The notes under the pieces are model-generated. The model was not told where the DNA came from. It saw only the letters and a list, made by a program, of their open reading frames with translations, and made no database searches. This document shows, in pieces, positions 56,431-64,000 of a DNA stretch of 64,000 bases. The translations under genes were made by a program, and so were the position numbers. This DNA comes from Micractinium sp. NFX-FRZ (lineage: Eukaryota > Chlorophyta > Trebouxiophyceae > Chlorellales > Chlorellaceae). Numbering within the stretch: the first letter of the stretch is position 1; each line of letters begins with the position of its first letter. The DNA is taken from assembly GCA_029339195.1 (NCBI GenBank), contig JAPTJF010000162.1:1-64000 (forward strand), given 5' to 3'.

Positions 56431-58292
56431 GTGCCACCTGCTGCACGGCTCTCGGCAACATCCGCTGCCCAGGGCTGGCCAGCATCAGCCAAGCAATTGA
56501 GCGCTGTGGCGGCTTGCTCTTGCACAGCCTCGCTCCCACTGCCGCGCCACAGCTGCTGCAGCAGTGGGACGGCGCCAGCTGCCGCAATGGCCGCGCTGCG
56601 CTCTCGGCTGCCGCTCGCAAGGCTCCCCAGGGCAAGGGCTATGGACCCCTTTGCTTGCTCATCGGCGCTCTGCTGCAGGCACCGCACCAGGGCAGGTATG
56701 CCGCCGGCTGCTGCAATGGCCGCGCTGCGCTGTTGACTGCCCCAAGAGAGGCAGTGCAGCGCGCCAGCTGCCTGCTCATGCGCCGCTCCGCTGCCACTCC
56801 GCTCCAGGCACTGCACCAGTGCGCTGGCCCCTCCCGCTGCTGCAACGGCCAAGCTGTTCCCAGGGCTGCCCCACACAAACTTGCACAGCGCCCCTGCTGT
56901 GGTCTCCTGCACCTCCCTGCTGCCCCTGCTTGCCAACTGGCTCACAAGGAAGGGGATGACGCCCGCTGCTGCGATCGCCGCTTGATTGGCCGGGTTGTAG
57001 AGGGACAGGGTCACCAACAGGTTGGCTGCGTGCGCCTTAGCAACGTCGCTGGCACTGCTGCGCAGCAGCTGCACTGCTACAGGGATGGACCCTGCCGCCG
57101 TCACAGCCGGCAGAACGTTGGGGCTGCTCTGCGCCAGCGCGCGCAGCGCTGCAGCTGCAAAGTGCTGCAGCGCCGGCCGCCCGCTGCTGGCGCACCGCAC
57201 CAGGGCTGGGGCGCCGCCTGCCGCTGCGATGGCTGGCCCCTCGTTAACGCTGCCGTCTGCAATTTGGCACAGCGCCCTTGCCACCTCTGCCTTCACCTCC
57301 GGCTTGCCGCTGCCGCTCAGCAGCTGCACCAGCATGCCAATGCCACCTGCCGCTGCCATGGCCGCCTTGCTGGCGGGGCAGTCGTGCGCAATGTTGCCCA
57401 GCGCCGCTGCTGCCACCTCCTGCAGCCCCTCGCTGCAGCCCTGCTGCAGGCAGCGGACCAGGGCGGGCACGCCGCCTGCCGCAACGATGGCCGCGCTGTG
57501 CTGTGCGCTGTGGCAGGCCAGGTCAGACAGCACCCACGTTGCAACTTTCCTCTCACTGTCATCGCTGGTCTGGCACATGAAGTGTACCAGGAGGGGAATG
57601 CCTCCCGCTGCCGCGATGGCTGCCATGCACTCAGGGCTGTCCATCGTCAGTGCGTGCAGCGCCAAGGTTGCCTGCACCCACGCCGCCTTGCTGCCTGCAC
57701 CAGGGCTGGCACTGTCGCCGTCGCAGCTGCGCAGGCAGCGCACCAGGGCGGGAATGGCGCCTGCCGCTGCGATGGCTGGCTTGCTGTCGGGGCAGTCGAT
57801 GGCAAGGTTTTGCAGCGTCATTGCTGCCACCTCCAGCACCATCGCGGAGCTCCCCCGCTCGAGGCAGCGCACCAGGGCCTCCACGCCGCCCGCCCTGGCA
57901 ATGGCTGCGCTGTGCTCTGAGCTGGAGAATGTCAGGTCGGCCAGAAGCGAAGCTGCGGCACCCTGCTCGCGCTCGCTGCCGCCATGCTGCAGGCGCCGCA
58001 CCAGCAGTGGGATGCCGCCTGCAGCGGCGATGGCACTGGTGACATGGCTGTTGTCAACGGCCAGCTGCAACAGTGTCATGACTGCTTGCTCAAGCAGCTC
58101 CCCGCTGCTCCCCCGCTCCAGGCGCTGCACCAGGGCAGGGATGCCTCCAGCTGCCACAACAGCTGCCTTGGCATCGGGGCTGTCACAAACGAGGTCGAAC
58201 AGCACCCGCGCCGCCACCGCCTGCTGTGCCTCGCTGCTGCCGTGCCGCAGGCGCCGCACCAGCGCTGGGATGCTGCGGGTGGGTGCTGACAT
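55861..58292 (-). CDS. Armadillo-repeat protein with C-terminal MYND zinc finger
   Basis: Probably a protein-interaction scaffold; the partner is unknown. Two exons (56224-58292 and 55861-55993) give 733 residues. About fourteen ARM-like repeats of ~42 residues fill the first 610 residues, each with a core such as SAAIAAAGGIPALVRCL. An Ala-rich linker follows, then a complete MYND finger split by the intron: VCAAEECGRTESLRRC, then CRAVRYCSEACRNAHWKAH and PEC. The last residues are Ala/Pro-rich (ACQPAPPPEL). The start at 58292 is the first ATG before the first repeat. The paralogue at 1-1665 has its MYND intron at the same codon and phase, so the two share a two-exon ancestor. ARM/MYND proteins may well be a family in this genome. 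Confidence 0.88.
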
Positions 58293-59131
58293 CCCTGCTG
58301 GTTTGTGCCGGCAGGTGCTTGCGCAGGTGTTTTACAGGTGAAGCAGAGGAGCCTGACCTGTCCTGCAGCAGGAGGGGCAAGCAACAGCAGGAGGCTACGG
58401 TGGGAGGAGGCGGTGGCAGAGCTTTCAAACCGCAGGCTGGCGGCACTCTCGCATCGTGCTGCTGTGGCAATAGCAACGACTGACAGCCGGTAGCCGGTGC
58501 CAGAGTCACGCCAAAAGGCGCACCTCGGACCGCGGACGTGACCGTGGGGCTCTGTGTGTCAACGTCTTCGTCAGGATTGGGGAACGATGATCACACTCGA
58601 AAGTCTCCCGGCATCAGGCTGAGAAGCCAGCAGCTGCGACGGCACAGTGGGCGCAGCGGCGGCAGCGCGGCGGGAGTGGGAGGGCCCATGGGGAGGGCCA
58701 CTGATGTGGTAGCAGTGTTGGGTCCGTGCGGCAGCGCCCTGCTGCCCTGGCAACTAGGAAGGTAAGCTTCGGAGCTGTGGGCTTTCGGGCATTCTTGAGG
58801 TATTACCGAGGTTAAACAAGGCACGCAGAGTTATGCACCCTTCTGAGCTGTTTGCAGCTTCGCACGAGCTGACAAGCATCAAGGCCCTTGCCACAGGATA
58901 TCCGAGGCTCCCTTCCGAGGCAGCAGCGTTCCCAGCTAGCCTTCCAAGGGGCGGAGCGACGACGCCAGTTGAGCTCCCCAGCCCCAAACTTGGGCAGTGG
59001 TGACCAGCCCAGTGCCCATCTCAGGTGGCAGCGCTGGCAGCCGGAGGTTAACCTTGTTTCCGCCAATTGGCCTGCGCCAGCGCCAGAGCCGCCCCCCGCC
59101 CGGCTGCACCCACCAAAATACTCGCAGCGGC
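58293..59131. promoter_or_regulatory. Divergent promoter region, ARM/MYND / glutamate-receptor-like gene
   Basis: This 839 bp stretch lies between two start codons pointing away from each other. It should hold both 5' UTRs and promoters. No clear core element was seen. Confidence 0.5.
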
Positions 59132-62100
59132 ATGGCAGCGCAACTCAGCCGCGCCTGTGTGCTGCTGCTGCTGTGCCTGGCCGCGCCAGGCTGCGTTGCC
59201 GCGCAGGCTGCCGACATCGCAGCGCTGCCGGCGGCAGTGGCACCGGCACCCACGCTGCCGCTGCCCTTGCCACCGTCCTTCGAAGCCGCCGCCACGCTGC
59301 TGCCCCTGAGCAGCACGCTCAGCCAGGCGCAGTTCCTGACATTCTGTGTGCCGCAGTGGCAGCCCTTTAGCTACTGCGACCCAGCGCAGCTTCCAAGCAA
59401 CTACACTGGTGAGTGAGTGCCCCTTCAGGGCTGGGCGGCGTGATCGTCTATCCAGCTGGCCCACCACAGGTGGCTCATCCGTTGACTTGCACAGCATGGG
59501 CCCGTGTACAAGATTCGGCCGGTGCTGCGTGGTATTGGCCTGTGGTGACAGTCCGTCGATTGGCCACTATCACTCTGATCACGTTAGGTGAGACCCTGCC
59601 CCCTGCAGGCTACGACGTGGAGCTTGTGAGGTCTGCTGCCAAAGGCATGGGGCTGGTGGAGGGCAGGCACTACCGCTTCAGCTGCGTCAACTTCAGGTGC
59701 GGCATGCTTCACTGGGCTGGCGCGGGCCAGCAAGCTGTGTGTGAGGGACAGTGCCAGCAGCGGGCAAGCGGGGAAGCGGGGGCAGCAGCAGGAGGGAGTG
59801 GGGGCAGCATCAGGATGGGTGTGTTGGTTGGCCCAGGACAGCAGCGGATCTGGAGGTGAAGCATTGGCGGTGGGTCAAAGCAGCGCTACACAAATCCAAC
59901 AACGCTGGATGAGTGTCCTATGCGTGCCGTCGTGAAGCCACGCTGCTGCTGCTGCTGCTGCTGCGAGGTGCAGGGGCATGCAGTGAATGCCAGCCCGAGG
60001 CAGGCACCTTTCATCTACCCACCGCTGCCCCACAGCAGCATCACCGCCGTCGTCCCCACTACTGCGCTGCTGCTGCAGCACGATGATCGATGCGTTGGTG
60101 GCGCCTGGTGGAAGGTGCAGCGCCTCCACCGCCGGAGTTACGATCACCAGCGAGCGGCAGGCGGCGGGCATCAAGTTTTCATGTGAGGAGAAGCATGCAG
60201 GGCTAGAGAGGGCACCTGCTGCAGGGCTGCACGCCAGGCAGCACTGGCAAATGGACATGGTGCAACTTGAACGAGCAGTAGAGCAGGTTCGGGGTTGCCT
60301 ACACGTGCCTGGCTTGCCTGAGCGCCGCACAGGTGCCTGGCTGTGCACAAGCGAGGGCCGGCCTGCGCTGCAAGCACTGCTGCCTGCCCAGGTGTAGGGG
60401 TGCTTTGACCTGCCGCCCCGCCTTGCAAACTGGACAACACCCACGAGTGCAGACGTGAAGGCTCTTACTTTGCTTCATGCGCATGTAGTGTACAAGTATG
60501 GTTTGATGATGGGAACACGCCTACCCACCCGCCCCCTCACCCACACACCCACACACCCCACACACCACCACCACTCTGCTCTCAACCCTGTGCAGACCCT
60601 ACCTTCAAGAGCAGCCTGGGCATCCTGGTGCAGGCGCGCAGGGCCTACAGCAGCGGCTGGGGCTTCACCCGCCCCTTTGCCTGGGACCTCTGGCTCGCCC
60701 TCTTCCTCACCCTGCTCCTCATCCCGCCCCTCATCTTCGCCCTCGAGTTCTGGAGCCTGCGCAGGCGCATCCACAGGTGCTCGCCGGCTACACGTGCCCG
60801 GGTTGGGGACGAGGTTGCTCCATTCCTTATTGCTTCGTACTTCAACGCCCCGCCTTCAGGCTGCCATCTGCTTCTGCTTCTTCGTCCTCATCCCCACATG
60901 CAGGGACGACATTGCCCCGGGCATTGCCGAGTCCACCTGGCGGTCTGCCCTCACGCTGATGCTTTATGACGCCTTCACAGTCACCTCCCTGGCCGCCCGC
61001 GTGGCAGTGCTGGCATTCATGTTCCTCGCCCTGCTGGTCACCAGGTGGGCTGGGTGCTTGCCCGCATGGCCACTGGCAGCAGGTGTGGTGCCTCAGGCTA
61101 TTGCCACTGACTGCAACTGCCAAAAAGTGAACCGCCCGCTTGCATGCTCCTCGCCCTGCCGGTCACCAGGTGGGGTGGGTGCCTGCAAGGATGTGCGCAC
61201 GGACAGGACGCAGCAGTGGGCGGCGGCCTGCAGCTGCACACCACAAAAAAAATGACCACGCCACACACAAACACACATCCCCCTCTGCCCCGCCCCGCGC
61301 CTCACCGCACCCCCCACCCATCCCCACGCTCCGCTGCCTACAGCACATACACCGCCAACCTGGCAGCTGCCGTGACCGTCTCCTCCATCACTTCTGCCAT
61401 CGCCAGCGTGGGGGTCAGTAAGCCTGGCATGTTCTTCCTGCCTGTCACTGCCTCGGGCGCCGCACATTCCGTCCACTACTGCCCTGCCACACTGCACCCC
61501 CCACCCCCTGGTGGGGCCCGGCCGCCTGGCCTGCCTCACAGCCTTTGGACACAGCACAGCTGTACGTGCGGCTGTCCCACTACTGCCCTGCCACACTGCT
61601 CACCCCCTGGTGGGGCCCAGCCGCTTGGCCTGCCTTCCTCACCGCCTTGCTCGGGTGCAGCACAGGCCGTTCTGAAATGTGTCCTGCCACTGCGCCCTCG
61701 CCCCCACGGGCGACACACTCTGATGCCATCACACGCGCACACACACACACACACTCTCTCTCTGCACAGCGCAGGACCTGCGGGGCAAGGCCGTCGGCTC
61801 CTCCCCCATCTACATCGATCGATTGAGGAAGGTGGGGCGCCCTCGGCAGCAGCAGAGGGTGGGCGGGCGTGCGGCAGGGTGGCAGGGGTGCCGACGAGCT
61901 CAGCTTGGAGGTGGGTTGTGTGTTCCAGAGCAGGCAGTTTCCAGGGCAGGCAGGCTTGCCTGCAAGTGTGACCCAAGTGCAAGCCCACCCTGGCCCCCGC
62001 CTCCCCGCTGGCCTCGCAAAATTTGATTGAATCATGTTGTGCTGGCCCGGCCCGACCTGCAAACTTCCCTGCAGTACGGCATCCAGGCAACCCCCCTCCC

Positions 62101-64000
62101 CTTTGAGCGGGGCAGCGACTATTTGGCCTGGAGGGACATGGTGGCAAGCGGGGAGCTGGCGGCCCTGGTCAGGGACGCGCCGGCGCTGCAGTGGCTGGCA
62201 AACCGCGCCCCCGGCTGCAGCGTGGTGGTGCTGCAGCAGAGTGAGTGCCGGGGCGAGGGTGGAAGAGGTGGGGGGAGGAGGGAGGGGAGGCTTGACGCTG
62301 CAGCAGGGCAAGGCTCAAGGGCGGGCGGTGCTGCAGCAGAGCGAGGACCGATGGGTCGTTCTCTGAGCACAGGGGGTGGCTGGACCTGGGCCGCAGAGGG
62401 GCAGGCAAGGAGGCACTTTGGAGCTGTGCATTGCACCATGGCAAGCGCCAGCTGAGCCGCTCTGCCGACCCTGCCCCCTGCCCCTGCTCCACGTGCATTA
62501 CATCCCCTTCCCCCATCCGCTCTGCAGCCATCGAGCCGTTTGACTACGGTGCGTGCAGGAGGGGTGTGGCTTTGCAGGAGGGGCATGCGGAGTGTGGCAG
62601 CGGCCCCAAGCATGTGCATGCGCCCTCCACTCCTGGCTATCATAAGGAGCCAGCTGTGTAGCAGGCTAAACTGCCAGCTGGCTGCGCAGCATCTGCCGTG
62701 CTGCGCTCAGCGACTGGGTGCTCCGGCACCAGCCCAACTCACTGGCCACACCTGTGGCATCTGCCACCGTGCACTGCAGGCATCGCCTTCCGCATCAACA
62801 CCTCTGAAGGCCTGGTAGATGAGTGGAGCCGGGCGGTGCTGCGCCTGCAGGTTGGCACCCGCCCGCCAGGCTCCCCCGGGGGGACTCGTTTCCTGCCAAT
62901 GCCCTCCACTCCAACCCACTCCACGACCACCCTCGGGTTGTGACACTCTGCTGCTCCTGGGTTGTTACACTGTGCTGGTCCTGGGCTGTGACCCTCTGCC
63001 CCACCTGGGTCGTGGCACTCTGCTGCTCCTGGGTTGAGGCACTCTGCTCCTTCCCGGCCGCTGCGCCTGCAGGAGGACGGCACGCTGCAGCAGCTGAGGA
63101 CTTCCTGGGTCATGGACCCCACCTCTGGATGCCATACATATGCCGAGGCACGTGTGTTGGGCCTCCTGTCAGCGTTTCTTTGAAGGTTAAGTTGCTTCTC
63201 TCCCTTGTCTGTCGGGCATGTCGTGCTCGCTCAGTCAGCCACCCGGCGCTTAGTGGGCCTCCTGTGAAGGAATGAAGTCGCGGCAGCTGCCCACCTGCAT
63301 GCCCACCCACCTGCCCGCCCGCCTGCCCGCCTGCCCCACTGGAGGCCTTGCAGCCAACTACTTGGCATGTGCGCTTCCCGCTGTGCTTCACACCGTGTGA
63401 CGCGTGACGCGTGAAGCGCTGCACCTGCCACTCAAACGCAATGTGCGCTTCCCGCTGTGCTCCAATCGAGCTGCAGCCCATCAGAGAGACCGGCGCTGTT
63501 TCGTTTCAGGACCTATACGGTGCGCTAGTGCCGCTGATGCGAGGGATGAGGGGTCGGTTGGCACATAGGGCTGTTGGTGTGCACACAGGGTGGCGGCGTG
63601 CTTGCAGTGTGAGGCTGCCTGTGTGCAGGGCTGGGGTCTGCCCGAGGGCCTCCCTAAGCTCCGCACACCCCTTCCACAACCCCCCAGCGTCCGCCCTGTG
63701 TCGGCAGGCCTGTGGATCATTCTGGGAGTGGCATTCGGCGTGGGCGCGCTGCTCATGGTAGGGCAGCGCACGCTGCGGCGGTGGCGCAAGCGCCGCGGGC
63801 ACTGGGATAAGCGGCGGGGCGGCGCCGAGCGTGGGCCCCTGCCTGAGGGACGGCGCCCGCTGCGCCTCGTGTCGGCGGTCCGTGCGTACTTCCCACACCG
63901 CCACAACCAAGGCAAGCGGGCGCAGGGCGCCAGCAGCAGCAGCAGCAGCGGCGGCGGCGGCGGCGCGCAGCAAGGTGTGGCCGCCCAGCGCTCAGGCGCG
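59132..64000 (+). CDS. Ionotropic glutamate-receptor-like channel without amino-terminal domain (3' partial)
   Basis: Ligand-gated cation channel of the plasma membrane or an internal membrane. Thirteen exons are visible (531 residues): 59132-59408, 59609-59696, 60079-60182, 60596-60776, 60904-61044, 61344-61413, 61775-61831, 62075-62240, 62528-62548, 62780-62850, 63073-63153, 63477-63519, 63708-64000. Signal peptide (CVLLLLCLAAPGCVAAQA), then directly the S1 half-site (GYDVELVRSAAKGMG; VTITSERQAAGIKFS with the ligand-contact Arg), M1 (LWLALFLTLLLIPPLIFALE), pore loop (STWRSALTLMLYDAFTV), M3 with STYTANLAAAVTV (family motif SYTANLAAF), S2 (DLRGKAVGSS; FDYGIAFRINTSEGLVDEW; LQEDGTLQQLRTSW), and M4 (GLWIILGVAFGVGALLMVG). 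A basic cytoplasmic tail runs off the window. Plant GLRs carry a large ANF-type domain before S1; here it is missing. The borders 63153 and 63477 are the least certain. Confidence 0.87.
61146..61185 (+). repeat. Echo of the M3 exon end with its GT donor
   Basis: 36 of 40 bases match 61021-61060, the end of exon 60904-61044 (FLALLVTR) plus the start of the intron. Confidence 0.85.
61490..61650. repeat. Two ~100-bp tandem units in a GLR intron
   Basis: A block starting TACTGCCCTGCCACACTGC at about 61479 recurs from about 61580, followed in both by CCCCCTGGTGGGGCCC. It lies between exons 61344-61413 and 61775-61831. Confidence 0.75.
61736..61755. repeat. CA dinucleotide microsatellite
   Basis: (CA)n followed by a short (CT)n run lies just before the acceptor of exon 61775-61831 in the GLR gene. 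Confidence 0.9.
62327..62350 (+). repeat. Echo of the SVVVLQQ exon end
   Basis: 21 of 24 bases match 62227-62250, the end of exon 62075-62240 with its donor, at an offset of exactly 100 bp. Confidence 0.75.
62937..63051. repeat. 24-bp minisatellite, almost five units
   Basis: Units start at 62937, 62961, 62985, 63009 and 63033 (GTTGTGACACTCTGCTGCTC and variants). They lie in the intron between exons 62780-62850 and 63073-63153 of the GLR gene. Confidence 0.9.

Noticed and set aside
59132..64000. Potassium channel or bacterial amino-acid-binding protein
   Set aside because: S1, M1, pore, M3 with TANLAA, S2 and M4 occur in the iGluR order. A binding protein alone would lack the membrane part.
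1..64000. tRNA, rRNA, transposon ends, phage or plasmid genes
   Set aside because: Nothing with the needed structure or motifs was seen on either strand. The repeats present are local tandem repeats only.

Overview
The window looks like nuclear DNA of a green alga, most likely a trebouxiophyte of the Chlorella kind. It is very GC-rich. Its genes are broken into many short exons by introns of about 100-800 bp, almost all GT-AG with two probable GC-AG. Pentanucleotide TGTAA lies 160-400 bp past several stop codons, as in chlorophyte poly(A) signals, and the proteins carry Ala/Gln-rich inserts. No bacterial operon, rRNA, tRNA, CRISPR array or transposase was seen. All gene models were built by hand by matching splice phases and family motifs. 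Each complete model sums to a multiple of three, but none has been checked against transcripts.

Layout, left to right: (1) the 3' part of an armadillo-repeat/MYND-finger gene (+, 1-1665); (2) a 26-exon SMARCAL1-type annealing helicase with an N-terminal GRF zinc finger (-, 2232-13685); (3) an unrecognised gene with a possible membrane segment (-, 14171-17473); (4) a 22-exon GCN20/ABCF3-type ABC-F ATPase (+, 17905-27951), whose last intron holds an assembly gap; (5) an unrecognised Gln/Gly/Ala-rich, probably nuclear protein (-, 29229-32463); (6) a DNAJC11-like J protein of the mitochondrial envelope (-, 33222-39186); (7) a MAPKKK with a dual-lipidation N terminus (+, 39606-45038); (8, 9) two tandem paralogous secreted proteins made of an eight-cysteine module (+, 45920-49123 and 50929-54882); (10) a second ARM/MYND protein (-, 55861-58292); (11) an ionotropic glutamate-receptor-like channel without an amino-terminal domain (+, 59132 to the window end). 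Genes 3/4, 6/7 and 10/11 are divergent pairs that share short upstream regions.

The genes do not form one pathway. They cover replication-fork repair, translation/stress control, mitochondrial membrane organisation, MAP kinase signalling, secreted or wall proteins and ligand-gated ion flux.

Two things stand out. First, introns of several genes (ABC-F, SMARCAL1, DNAJC11, GLR and others) repeatedly contain diverged copies ('echoes') of the adjoining exon end with its splice site, usually 70-250 bp away. The MAPKKK and the Cys-rich genes show few or none. This fits intron growth or gain by local tandem duplication. Second, the tandem Cys-rich pair is built from one-exon, phase 1-1 modules of a family I do not recognise, with different module counts and one intron difference between the copies.
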